From Desulfovibrio sp. 86 (GTDB lineage: Bacteria > Desulfobacterota > Desulfovibrionia > Desulfovibrionales > Desulfovibrionaceae): a stretch of 64,000 nt of DNA. Of the stretch, positions 46,615-55,272 are shown in pieces (the stretch's first letter is position 1; each line of letters starts with the position of its first letter). The notes below the pieces were generated by a model that had not been told where the DNA came from, did not search any database, and saw only the letters and a program-made list of their open reading frames with translations. A program made the position numbers and the translations under genes. Location: the NCBI RefSeq assembly GCF_902702915.1, contig NZ_LR738849.1, forward strand, positions 2,115,001 through 2,179,000. The letters run 5' to 3'.

Positions 46615-48441
46615 TCATTTTAAATTGCAGGTAGTAGCTCTATAAAATTTCTTAACATCATTTAAAAAACTTTTATAATACGGTACTGAATTTTTTTCTG
46701 TCCACGCATAGTGTCGCTGAAAAAGTTTTACGCATGCACGTCTATCTCTATCGCGCATCCACTTTTCAGGATCATTATAAATTGTTTCAACCGCTCGTGC
46801 AGCATCGACAGGATTATAGAACAATAATCCGCACTCATGCATACAGTCAGCAATATGCTGAAACTGCCTCGAAAAGACAAAAAAATCTTTCTCCCAAAAA
46901 AGAATCGTTGGGATATTGGCAGCTAATGCGAAATGCATGGTGGTACCAGGGTACGGCATTACAACAAGGCGACAACGCTTAAAATGTTCCTGAAAAGATT
47001 GGTTAGTTATTTTTAACTCAGGAAATGTTTGTTCTAAAAACGCGTGCGTTTGAAGCGTTGGAGAGCTTGCAGGATAAGCTTGATAAATGATATTCTTCCT
47101 GAGCGTATTATCAAATGTTCCAAAAAAATCAAACTTCTGCCGCAATAGAGCTATATGCTGGTCTGAATAATAGCCTCCGCTTCGGATTCGATGAAAGTTG
47201 ACCATTTCGTCATCAACAACAAAAAGAATTGAACCGTCATCGTGTTCGCTACGAGCAGTTCTTTGCTTTGAAAAAAAGACAGGCAAAGGATAAAAATTGT
47301 TTTCAACATCTTCGACCGTGCTCCACCCCCAAGTGCAATAAATATCTGATTTTTCAAACTCTTCTTGTTCAATAAACTGGTATTTCTTTAAAGTTCCGTA
47401 AAATGAACCATGCTGCGCCATTACTATTAGTGCATTGTCTTGTTCTTTTTTTAGTGCGCAGAAAATTTCCGCTTTTTCATCATATATCAATCCAGGCGTT
47501 GGAAATAATATTTTTTTATTAGTGCTTTTTTTTATTGCAGAATTTACATCCTCAAGCACCTGCCCGAAAGCATCAAAATCCCAATAAATGTTTGGAATCA
47601 ACTTTACAGCTGTTTTGAAAAGCAAGTTTTCAAATCTTTCATCCTCAAAACTATTTTTCGTTGCAGTAAGCCTGTTGACCATATTTTTTTTGCTAAAGTG
47701 ACTTATAGAGGATCGTGATTTTTTCCTACTAGTCAGCCAATGGATCAAGAATATTTTTCCGTTGCCTAGCTGATAATTATGCAGCATCATATCTGGATAC
47801 TGCGAAATATGAAAAAATCTTTTTATCCATGAAGTTATCGTATGCAAAGGCGAAGTAGGTAATTGCAACTGCGCGAGAGGAAGGGCTTCAAACTGGCTAG
47901 TGTGATCACTTTGTGGCAAACGACACGAGACTGTTTGCTTTTTTTGGCAATTATCAGGCGCAAGATAGTCTAATGTTTCGCTTGCCAACCATGCCGTCAA
48001 TGATTGAGAACGCTTCAAACAGATTACTAAGTGCTGCACAGTAGATGGACGCGCTTCGGTAAGCTCTATTCCAGAATATTCATAGGACATATCTAGCTTG
48101 CTAATTTTATTAACTCTCAAATAATAATCATAGAGACACCCTGCGATATGGCCGATCCATCCCCTCTGGGTAAAAGCCCAAAAAAAATTTGAAAAATTTG
48201 TATTGTGCTTATTATTTAGGTAGTCGCCGATCCTCAACGCCGCCCTAGTTGTGCAGTCACGAACGTAGTCCATTTGATGAATAGACTCAGAAAAATGTGA
48301 ATAGGGAGGCGGCAAAAGAGAAGAATCCACTAAAGAAGCTAAGGTATTATAATCAGTGATACTCGCATAACACCATGGACCAAGGGCATGACCAGGAACG
48401 CTGGCGTCAAAGTCCATATTGCTTATATATAAATTCATCAT
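46615..48441 (-). CDS. LIC12162-family putative transferase
   Basis: A 608-residue protein that fits the LIC12162/TIGR04331 family of O-antigen loci. It has the N-terminal ALGPWCYASITDYN (family LGxWC), a central KKILFPTPGLIYDEKAEIF, and the C-terminal FKRCRLVVMPYPGTTMHFAL and ANIPTILFWEKDFF, which resemble the donor site of GT-B transferases. It may transfer a nonulosonic acid such as pseudaminic acid, since the family often sits beside those pathways; this is an inference. The gene is markedly A+T-rich compared with its neighbours and has a poor ribosome site. Confidence 0.72.
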   Translation of the reverse strand: MMNLYISNMDFDASVPGHALGPWCYASITDYNTLASLVDSSLLPPPYSHFSESIHQMDYVRDCTTRAALRIGDYLNNKHNTNFSNFFWAFTQRGWIGHIAGCLYDYYLRVNKISKLDMSYEYSGIELTEARPSTVQHLVICLKRSQSLTAWLASETLDYLAPDNCQKKQTVSCRLPQSDHTSQFEALPLAQLQLPTSPLHTITSWIKRFFHISQYPDMMLHNYQLGNGKIFLIHWLTSRKKSRSSISHFSKKNMVNRLTATKNSFEDERFENLLFKTAVKLIPNIYWDFDAFGQVLEDVNSAIKKSTNKKILFPTPGLIYDEKAEIFCALKKEQDNALIVMAQHGSFYGTLKKYQFIEQEEFEKSDIYCTWGWSTVEDVENNFYPLPVFFSKQRTARSEHDDGSILFVVDDEMVNFHRIRSGGYYSDQHIALLRQKFDFFGTFDNTLRKNIIYQAYPASSPTLQTHAFLEQTFPELKITNQSFQEHFKRCRLVVMPYPGTTMHFALAANIPTILFWEKDFFVFSRQFQHIADCMHECGLLFYNPVDAARAVETIYNDPEKWMRDRDRRACVKLFQRHYAWTEKNSVPYYKSFLNDVKKFYRATTCNLK

Positions 48442-48541
48442 TTATTTAATTTTGATATTACTGAGCGATATTAAAAAGACAACATGATACAGTACTGCAT
48501 ACATACGCAGCTTGCCATGATCCATCATCCAACACTTTGGA

Positions 48542-49570
48542 TCAAATCATATCCCAACAGAGCGGCGTACCTTTCATAATATCATATCTTACCGCGCGCC
48601 CAAGCACTAAGGGAAGATATTTGGGCGGCAACCCGTGGCCGGGACGGATGCTGCGCACGTTATTATTCGTCAGGATTTCACCCTTGCAAATGTTTTGTAC
48701 TACAAAAAGGGACCTGCGAAAGACAACATTTTCTTGCTGTTTGTCTGTCAAATCATAGCACACCCTCCCCAGTGCCTTCTCTGCAGTACGGACATCCAGC
48801 ACTAGTTGCTTGAACTCCTGCGGCTCCATGCTGAAAGCACCGTCTGGACCACCATCGGCACGGGAAAGAGTAAAGTGCTTTTCAATTACAACTGCGCCCA
48901 AGGCCACGGCTGCCACAGACACAGCACTGCCCATTGTGTGGTCGGAAAGTCCGGCCTTGCAGTTAAATGCCTGGGCCAGATGTGGTATGGTGCGCAGATT
49001 AGCCTCTTCGGGCAACGCGGGGTAGGCACTGGTGCATTTGAGCAGGGTCAGTTCCCCGGCGCCATTATCACGCAGGGCGCGCACGGCTTCGTCAATTTCG
49101 CCCAGTGTTGCCATGCCCGTGGACATGATGACCGATTTGCCCGTAGCCGCAACTTTTTTGAGCAGGGGAATGTCCACCACCTCGAAGCTGGCGATCTTGT
49201 AACGGGAAACACCGCATTTTTCCAAAAAATCCACAGCAGTTGCATCAAAGGGAGTGGAAAAGCAGTCCATACCCAGGTCTTTGGCAAGAGCCATCAGGCG
49301 TGGCGTCCATTCCCAGGGTGTGTGCGCCTCTTGATACAAATCATGCAGAGTGCGGCCCTCCCAGAGCGTTCCCTTGATGCGAAAGTGCGCGTTGTCGCAA
49401 GGGATGGTGAGGGTGTCGGCTGTGTAGGTTTGCAATTTTACGGCATCAGCTCCGGCATCTGCTGCGGCTCGGATGATCTGCTCGGCACGGTCAATGCTCC
49501 CGTTGTGATTGGCGGAGAGTTCGGCAATGAGCAGTGTTTGAAAGTTACTTTTGCGATTGACTTTGGTCAT
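48542..49570 (-). CDS. pseI: Pseudaminic acid synthase PseI
   Basis: A 342-residue NeuB-family enzyme that condenses phosphoenolpyruvate with a 6-deoxy-diacetamido hexose to make pseudaminic acid. Motifs include LIAELSANHNGSIDRAEQII, DAVKLQTYTADTLTI, CFSTPFDATAVDFLE, VIMSTGMATLGEI and GLSDHTMGSAVSVAAVALGA with VVIEKHFTLSR. The C-terminal antifreeze-like SAF domain is at about 280-340. Choice of PseI over NeuB or LegI rests on the surrounding pse genes. The ATG at 49570 overlaps the end of the formyltransferase gene by 26 bases. Confidence 0.93.
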   Translation of the reverse strand: MTKVNRKSNFQTLLIAELSANHNGSIDRAEQIIRAAADAGADAVKLQTYTADTLTIPCDNAHFRIKGTLWEGRTLHDLYQEAHTPWEWTPRLMALAKDLGMDCFSTPFDATAVDFLEKCGVSRYKIASFEVVDIPLLKKVAATGKSVIMSTGMATLGEIDEAVRALRDNGAGELTLLKCTSAYPALPEEANLRTIPHLAQAFNCKAGLSDHTMGSAVSVAAVALGAVVIEKHFTLSRADGGPDGAFSMEPQEFKQLVLDVRTAEKALGRVCYDLTDKQQENVVFRRSLFVVQNICKGEILTNNNVRSIRPGHGLPPKYLPLVLGRAVRYDIMKGTPLCWDMI

Positions 49571-50252
49571 TTTGTTTGTCTCGTCTTGTAATGCGGACAT
49601 CCGCAAAAATTTTATCAGTTTTCAGAGAAGCCCGTGAAAACTCTAGCCGAAAATCGTTTATGTCTATAAATGCTTGGGGATATCCTTCAGCATCCAGCAT
49701 GCGAATACGGTCAAACAAGGCTTCTAGGCTTGTAACTTCAGAAACGTTGCTGTCCTGCGGCAAGCGGCGTTTGAAATATGTAGGTTCCCCCAATTGCGGC
49801 ATTGGATTTGGGTGGGTTATAATAATTTCATTGATCATGTCTGCTATGCAATTATTGGCCCGTATGAATATTTCTTCGGCAGTGCCTAAAAGAGATAAGG
49901 GACGTTTTATATATATCGGACCAGCGTCTAATTCTGCTTCACAGCGAAGTGCAGAAATTTTTGTTTCTGTAAATCCGCGCGCTATTAAATTTTGCAATGG
50001 ACTCCCACCTCTGCCAAATGGCAGGTCTGTCATGTGGAATACTATGCATTCATATTGGTTCCAAATTGTCGCAGGGATCACCCACGACCAGTGAGGGAAA
50101 AAAATATATCGTGGATTTATTGAGACAATGGACTTGAGGTTTAAGTCCTCTTTATTTTTTATATAAAAAAAATCTATGTTCTTATTTTTTAAATGTTTAA
50201 CCGCATTAACACACCAAGGGCGTGAACCAGCAATAATATAGGACTCTTTCAT
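49545..50252 (-). CDS. Formyltransferase-like enzyme
   Basis: A 235-residue protein with the formyltransferase fold of the methionyl-tRNA formyltransferase/ArnA group. The active-site region reads CIVFHMTDLPFGRGGSPLQN: histidine 73 is kept, and aspartate 109 (AELDAGPIY) fits the catalytic acid, but the usual asparagine two residues before the histidine is valine. It should use N10-formyl-tetrahydrofolate to formylate an amino sugar. Its start overlaps the upstream deacetylase stop (ATGA), and its end overlaps pseI, so the genes are coupled. Placement inside the pse operon suggests a formylated pseudaminic acid. It is A+T-rich. Confidence 0.8.
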   Translation of the reverse strand: MKESYIIAGSRPWCVNAVKHLKNKNIDFFYIKNKEDLNLKSIVSINPRYIFFPHWSWVIPATIWNQYECIVFHMTDLPFGRGGSPLQNLIARGFTETKISALRCEAELDAGPIYIKRPLSLLGTAEEIFIRANNCIADMINEIIITHPNPMPQLGEPTYFKRRLPQDSNVSEVTSLEALFDRIRMLDAEGYPQAFIDINDFRLEFSRASLKTDKIFADVRITRRDKQNDQSQSQK

Positions 50253-50944
50253 GTTAACACATTCCTATAAAGCACAAAAGCCTCCGCCGCTTCGCAGCCG
50301 CAAGCGCAGCCGCGTAGCGCCGCAAGATGTGCAACGGCTTCAAAACTGCGTGGGTGGGGCCACGGGCGCATTTCTGAAGCATACGCTTCAAGGGCTTTTT
50401 GTTTCGCGCCAAACGTTTGGGCAATGTTGATAAAAATATTGGGACTAAAACTGGGGACTGTGTGCGCAGGCGTATACTCGGTACTTGAAAGAACTTCAAA
50501 TCCGAGCAATGTCACAGGGGGCGTATCCGGCAACGGCCGAAATGCGGTCATAACGGCCTGATGCGTAATACGATGATCTTGATTCATGTCCCAGGCGTGG
50601 TGCGTGAACACAACATCAGGCCTTGTCATTGCTGCTACTTTCTCAATAATTTGAACAATATCAAGCAACGCTACTGTGTCAAATCGATTGTCTGGCAGTG
50701 CGGCAAAGCACACATTGTCAATTCCCAGAGTGGCAGCCGCTTTATGAGCGGAACTGCGTGCCACAGATCTAGCCTCTTCTGCATTCTGGCTTGTTCTTGC
50801 GGCTGGACCCTCTCCCAGTAACAAAATATGGATATTCTTTCCCTCTTGCCGCAGACGTGCGATCGTGCCACCGCATCCAAGCATTTCGTCATCAGGATGC
50901 GCGGCGACTATCAGTACTTTTTGTGTTTTTGCAAAGTTAATCAT
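50249..50944 (-). CDS. PIG-L family deacetylase
   Basis: A 231-residue zinc-dependent N-deacetylase of the LmbE/PIG-L family. The metal-binding AHPDDE motif is at residues 15-20 and the second site HHAWDMNQDHR is near residue 115. Such enzymes remove acetyl from N-acetylated sugars. Lying immediately upstream of the formyltransferase and overlapping it by four bases, it most simply frees the amine that is then formylated. The start has no visible ribosome site and lies 11 bases after the pseG-pseH stop. Confidence 0.9.
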   Translation of the reverse strand: MINFAKTQKVLIVAAHPDDEMLGCGGTIARLRQEGKNIHILLLGEGPAARTSQNAEEARSVARSSAHKAAATLGIDNVCFAALPDNRFDTVALLDIVQIIEKVAAMTRPDVVFTHHAWDMNQDHRITHQAVMTAFRPLPDTPPVTLLGFEVLSSTEYTPAHTVPSFSPNIFINIAQTFGAKQKALEAYASEMRPWPHPRSFEAVAHLAALRGCACGCEAAEAFVLYRNVLT

Positions 50945-50955
50945 AACAGTATAGG

Positions 50956-52434
50956 CTACGATTGTTCAAGCACATATGCATAGACCTCAAATCCTTTATA
51001 CGTTTGGGAGGGTTCAAGCATAAAACCACATGTGCTAAAGAGTTTTGCAGACGCCTGATTTTCTTTTTTTACATAAGCCCAAATTTTTCTTATTCCGGCA
51101 TCGAATGCTGCGTTGCAGGCCATCTGCAATATTTTTTTCCCCAGCCTCTTTCCTCGAAACACTTCAGCTATGGCAATAGTTAAAACAGCTTCGTTCATTG
51201 CTTTGTGTACTGGAGCAAAGCGAACATACCCAATCCGGGTGTTATCTAAACAAAAAATATAAAATGGTGTTTTGTCCTTTATGGCGTTGCTAAACCAATT
51301 TTCGTGTTCGTATATGCCTATTTTTCTGCTATTAAAAGACATTTTCCGAACTAAATCTGAGTTAGCCACATCAAAAATGAATAACTTGTCTTCAGCACTC
51401 GCTGCGCGTAATTTTATATGAACATCCGTTTCATTACACATAGCATCAATAATCTGCATGGCACCATGGCCATTAATAGGTGCAAAAAGTGTTTCCTGAT
51501 TTGTCCTGCAGTGTGCTTGGCAAAGAAGCAATGTTTGGAAGTATGCTTTTGAAAAGAGCATGTTTTTCTTTTTTAATTGATCAATGATGTGATACTGATT
51601 GTCAGCAATTTTGGCGGCAAGAAACGGCACATCCAGACAGCACAATTCCCAGCAGGTACTGCCCCCGGCGGTAATGCACAGGTCTGTTTCGAGCAGCAAA
51701 GCGGGCATATCCGTAACGCGGGGTAAAATTTCGAGACGAGCCGGGCAGTTTACAAAAGCTTGCTTGATCCGTTCCGCATCCATGGCCCCCTGGATGACGC
51801 GCACGGTGCGTCCTTCCAGAGCAGTGATGTTCATATGTTGTGCTATATTTTCAAGATACTCAATAAAATCTCCGCCGCCAAGCGTAACCAGAATGTTTTT
51901 GGGCGGGACGTTTCGCTTAGTGTGCGGCAGACGTTCTCTTGCTTCACGAAACTCCCGGCGCAGCAAGGCATAGCGGGTGCCCAGAAGTCTCTGGCCAATA
52001 TCGCCCATATAGGACAGGGTCTCTGCGCCAAGATTCTGATTTAACAGAATGTCGCAAGAATATTCCGGTAAATGGGCATAGTCATCAATGACCAGAAGGT
52101 GGTAGCCTGCGTCTCGAACAGCGTGCTGGCATGCAAGGGTAAAGTGGTAGCCATCCAGCACTACCCATGTGTCGGAAGGCGCAAAGCCTGTTTGGGTCAA
52201 CTGGTGCAGCAGTTCTGCCGGATTTTCTTCGTGCGCCACGGCGTCCGCCAATTCCAGAAGCGGGATACATTCCGCGCACAGCCGTTCCCTTACCCAAGGC
52301 ACATGAACACGCCCCACAAATCGGATTTCAAGGCCCTGATCTTGCGCGGCCTGCGCCAGTGCGAGGCTCCGCATGACGTGCCCCGTACCCATGCGGGGCG
52401 TGGCGTCAGCGCGGAGAATGACGTTTGTGGTCAC
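50956..52434 (-). CDS. pseG: PseG-PseH fusion (hydrolase plus acetyltransferase)
   Basis: A 492-residue two-domain protein. Residues about 1-330 match PseG, the UDP-sugar hydrolase of the pseudaminic pathway: ILRADATPRMGTGHVMRSLA, LVIDDYAH, ILVTLGGGDF and ITAGGSTCWELCCLDVP. Residues about 340-492 are a GNAT acetyltransferase of the PseH type (FRGKRLGKKILQMACNAA, YVKKENQASAKLFSTCGF), which acetylates N4. The order of use in the pathway is PseH then PseG. The DNA of the PseH half is visibly A+T-richer than the PseG half. The start is a GTG overlapping the pseF stop (GTGA). Confidence 0.9.
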   Translation of the reverse strand: MTTNVILRADATPRMGTGHVMRSLALAQAAQDQGLEIRFVGRVHVPWVRERLCAECIPLLELADAVAHEENPAELLHQLTQTGFAPSDTWVVLDGYHFTLACQHAVRDAGYHLLVIDDYAHLPEYSCDILLNQNLGAETLSYMGDIGQRLLGTRYALLRREFREARERLPHTKRNVPPKNILVTLGGGDFIEYLENIAQHMNITALEGRTVRVIQGAMDAERIKQAFVNCPARLEILPRVTDMPALLLETDLCITAGGSTCWELCCLDVPFLAAKIADNQYHIIDQLKKKNMLFSKAYFQTLLLCQAHCRTNQETLFAPINGHGAMQIIDAMCNETDVHIKLRAASAEDKLFIFDVANSDLVRKMSFNSRKIGIYEHENWFSNAIKDKTPFYIFCLDNTRIGYVRFAPVHKAMNEAVLTIAIAEVFRGKRLGKKILQMACNAAFDAGIRKIWAYVKKENQASAKLFSTCGFMLEPSQTYKGFEVYAYVLEQS

Positions 52435-53129
52435 ACCAAGTGCTCCAACTGTGATGCCAGCGCTTCAGCCAGAACCCAATCTTCTTCAGTATCAATATCA
52501 ACTGTACTTGTTCGGGGAACAATGACAGCTTTAAGCTGCATGGGTAAAAAGCTCTCGGCCCCGGAAGCAAAAAATTCATTGACGGAGAAGTAGTAGAGCA
52601 ATCCAACATCGTGGTAGGCAGGGGGGCAGTCTTGTGTACGCCACTTGGCGTATTCTGGCTGAAGATAGGCTAGCCTCCCTTGGGGTGATACTGTCATGGC
52701 TCGCTGGATCGGGTGTTCATATGGGGTAACGGCCATCACGCACTCTGCGTCAGACAGTAGTGCTTTGGCTTCACGCAAATATTTTTCCGTGATAAAGGCG
52801 GAGGTGCCGTACAGGCAGCAGCAAAAGTCTGGCAATGTTCCCGTGATCTCCTTCCATTGGGCCAGGGTCACACGCAGGACATCGGCTGTGGTGGAATGGT
52901 CATCGGAAACGGCATCAGGACGTCGGAAGGGATACACTGCCCCGGCTGCAACCGCAGCCTGAGCTATTTCTTCATCGTCCGTTGAAATAACAACCTCTTG
53001 AAAAAGGTTGCTCGCCACGGCGGCACGGACAGGCCAGGAGACCAGAGGATATCCTTTCAACAGGCGGACATTCTTGCGGGGTACACGCTTGGAACCACCG
53101 CGAGCCATCACTATGCACAGGTCTTGCAT
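52431..53129 (-). CDS. pseF: Pseudaminic acid cytidylyltransferase PseF
   Basis: A 232-residue CMP-sugar synthetase that activates pseudaminic acid with CTP. It has the N-terminal ARGGSKRVPRKNVR (CTP-binding loop), ISTDDEEIAQAAVAAGA, PFRRPDAVSDDHST and the DVGLLYYFSVNEF segment. The final DIDTEEDWVLAE is typical of the family. It lies two bases after pseC and overlaps the pseG-pseH start, in an unbroken operon. Confidence 0.94.
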   Translation of the reverse strand: MQDLCIVMARGGSKRVPRKNVRLLKGYPLVSWPVRAAVASNLFQEVVISTDDEEIAQAAVAAGAVYPFRRPDAVSDDHSTTADVLRVTLAQWKEITGTLPDFCCCLYGTSAFITEKYLREAKALLSDAECVMAVTPYEHPIQRAMTVSPQGRLAYLQPEYAKWRTQDCPPAYHDVGLLYYFSVNEFFASGAESFLPMQLKAVIVPRTSTVDIDTEEDWVLAEALASQLEHLV

Positions 53130-53131
53130 TG

Positions 53132-54250
53132 TTACTCCGTTACGGCGGCAGAGGCTACCCGCGCCATATCTTCGACATCCATGCCCGGCCAGAGCGGCAG
53201 GGTTAGTATATTTTCATGGGCTGCTTCGGCTACGGGGCAGATGCCCTTTTCATAACCGAGATTTTGGTAGTAAGGATGCATGTGAACCGGCATATAGTGC
53301 ACATTGGCACCGATGCCTAGGCCGCGCAAGTGCTTGAAAACAGCATCACGCTCTGGTGTGCGGACAACGTAGAGATGGTAGGCATGTCGCATGTCGTCGC
53401 GCCTGGCCAGCGGGCAAACAGCACTTTTCGCAAAGGCCGCATCGTATGCCTGTGCCAGTTGGTTGCGTTTTGTTATCCAGCCGTCCAGCTTTTTGAGCTG
53501 CGAACTGCCGAGGGCGCACTGAAAGTCCGTGATGCGATAATTATAGCCCAATTCCGTCATTTCATAGAACCATGCACCGGATTTTTCGCGCTGGCTGGCC
53601 GTAGTCGTGATGCCGTGCCCGCGAAAAGCCCGCATCCGCGTTGCCAGCGCGGCGTCGTTGGTCATGGCCATGCCGCCTTCGCCCGTGGTGATATGTTTGA
53701 CGGGGTGAAAGCTGAAAACGGTGATGTCGGCCAGAGTGCCAACATTGCGACCTTTATACGCAGCACCCAAGGCGTGGCAACTGTCCGCCACCAAGGCCAG
53801 ACGGTGCTTTTCGGCAATGGCGCGCAAGCTGTCCCAATGGCAGGGCTGCCCAGCATAGTCCACGGCAATGATGGCCCTTGTGCACGGTGTAATGGCCGCC
53901 TCCACCGCTGCCGGATCAAGCAGAAGGGTGTCGGCATCCACATCGGCAAACACAGGCGTACCGCCCTGATACAGGATGCAGTTGGCCGAGGCCGCAAAGG
54001 TCAGGGGGGTAACGATGACCTCGTCCCCCTTACCGATACCCAGAGCAAACATGGCCGCGTGCAAGGCCGCCGTGCCGTTTGCCACAGCAACGCCGTGGCT
54101 GGCTCCGGTGTACGCGCAAACATCCGCCTCAAAACGTTCTACAGCGGGACCAGTGGTCAGCCAGTCCGAGCGTAAGACATCCACAACAGCCTGAATGTCG
54201 ACATCATCAATGATCTGGCGACCATAGGGAAGGAAGGGAGTGTTGTTCAT
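53132..54250 (-). CDS. pseC: Pseudaminic pathway aminotransferase PseC
   Basis: A 372-residue PLP enzyme that aminates the 4-keto sugar made by PseB. It starts PYGRQIIDDVDIQAVVDVL and has SDWLTTGPAVERFE, the VANGTAALHAA phosphate site, LVADSCHALGA (PLP-stacking aspartate) and FSFHPVKHITTGEGG with the PLP lysine at residue 185. This is a canonical DegT-family enzyme, in contrast to the atypical one at 42588. The ATG at 54250 lies two bases after the pseB stop. Confidence 0.95.
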   Translation of the reverse strand: MNNTPFLPYGRQIIDDVDIQAVVDVLRSDWLTTGPAVERFEADVCAYTGASHGVAVANGTAALHAAMFALGIGKGDEVIVTPLTFAASANCILYQGGTPVFADVDADTLLLDPAAVEAAITPCTRAIIAVDYAGQPCHWDSLRAIAEKHRLALVADSCHALGAAYKGRNVGTLADITVFSFHPVKHITTGEGGMAMTNDAALATRMRAFRGHGITTTASQREKSGAWFYEMTELGYNYRITDFQCALGSSQLKKLDGWITKRNQLAQAYDAAFAKSAVCPLARRDDMRHAYHLYVVRTPERDAVFKHLRGLGIGANVHYMPVHMHPYYQNLGYEKGICPVAEAAHENILTLPLWPGMDVEDMARVASAAVTE

Positions 54251-54252
54251 GG

Positions 54253-55236
54253 CTATCGGATTGCAAAACATTGCTTTTTCAATGTGTCGCGCAGTTCTGG
54301 CACACTCAGCCACTCTTCATTGGTGCCGGAATTGTACTCAAAGCCCTCCGCCACGGGTTTGCCGTCAAGGCCTTTGTATTTAAAGGTCTCCGGCTTGATG
54401 ACGTAGTAGTCGCCAATGTCGATGGTGTGTCGGCTATCTTCAGCGGTGATCATCGTTTCATGCAACTTTTCGCCGGGGCGGATGCCGACTTCTACAGTGG
54501 GCATGCCGGGGGCAATGGCTTCGGCCAGATCTGTGATTTTCATGCTGGGAATTTTGGGCACAAGTACTTCGCCACCGCCAGCGATTTCAAAGGAACGCAA
54601 AACCATGTGTACGGATTCTTCCAACGTGATCCAAAAGCGCGTCATGCGGGTGTCAGTGATGGTCAACGGGCCGCCAGCCTCGCGCTGTTTGATGAAAAAG
54701 GGGATAACGCTGCCACGGCTGCCCATGACATTGCCATAACGCACCACGGAATATACGGTTTCGCAGGCAGTGAAGGCGTTGGCGGCGATAAAAAGCTTGT
54801 CGGAACAGAGTTTTGTGGCCCCGTACAGGTTGACCGGAGCAACGGCCTTGTCGGTGGAGAGGGCCACGACCTTTTTTACACCACTGTCAGCAGCGACATT
54901 AACTATATTTTCCGCCCCACCGATGTTGGTACGGATGCATTCCGTAGGGTTATACTCCGCTGCCGGCACCTGCTTGAGCGCTGCGGCATGGATAACATAA
55001 TCCACGCCACGAAAAGCGCGACAGAGACGTTCCTTGTCACGGACATCACCGATGAAGTAGCGCATGCAGGGAAATTCTTCCGGTGAGAATTTTTGTCCCA
55101 TCTCAAATTGCTTCAGCTCATCGCGGGAAAAAATAATGAGTCTTTTTGGCTTGTAGCTACGGAGAAGCACTTCCACACATTTCTTGCCAAAAGAGCCTGT
55201 ACCGCCAGTAATGAGTATGGTTTTATCAGTAAACAT
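54253..55236 (-). CDS. pseB: UDP-GlcNAc inverting 4,6-dehydratase PseB
   Basis: A 327-residue short-chain dehydrogenase/reductase-type enzyme that starts pseudaminic acid synthesis by turning UDP-GlcNAc into the 4-keto-6-deoxy-altro sugar. NAD(P)-binding GGTGSFGKK is at residues 11-19. The catalytic set appears in LSTDKAVAPVNLYGATKLCS, and YFIGDVRDKERLCRAF and HAAALKQVPAAEYNP are family phrases. It is the first gene of the pse operon in transcription order. The ATG at 55236 is preferred because CCGAAAG lies upstream and it gives the family start MFTDKTILITGG. Confidence 0.95.
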   Translation of the reverse strand: MFTDKTILITGGTGSFGKKCVEVLLRSYKPKRLIIFSRDELKQFEMGQKFSPEEFPCMRYFIGDVRDKERLCRAFRGVDYVIHAAALKQVPAAEYNPTECIRTNIGGAENIVNVAADSGVKKVVALSTDKAVAPVNLYGATKLCSDKLFIAANAFTACETVYSVVRYGNVMGSRGSVIPFFIKQREAGGPLTITDTRMTRFWITLEESVHMVLRSFEIAGGGEVLVPKIPSMKITDLAEAIAPGMPTVEVGIRPGEKLHETMITAEDSRHTIDIGDYYVIKPETFKYKGLDGKPVAEGFEYNSGTNEEWLSVPELRDTLKKQCFAIR

Positions 55237-55272
55237 TGTCTTTCGGAGTAAAAAGTGATTTTCACACAATGA

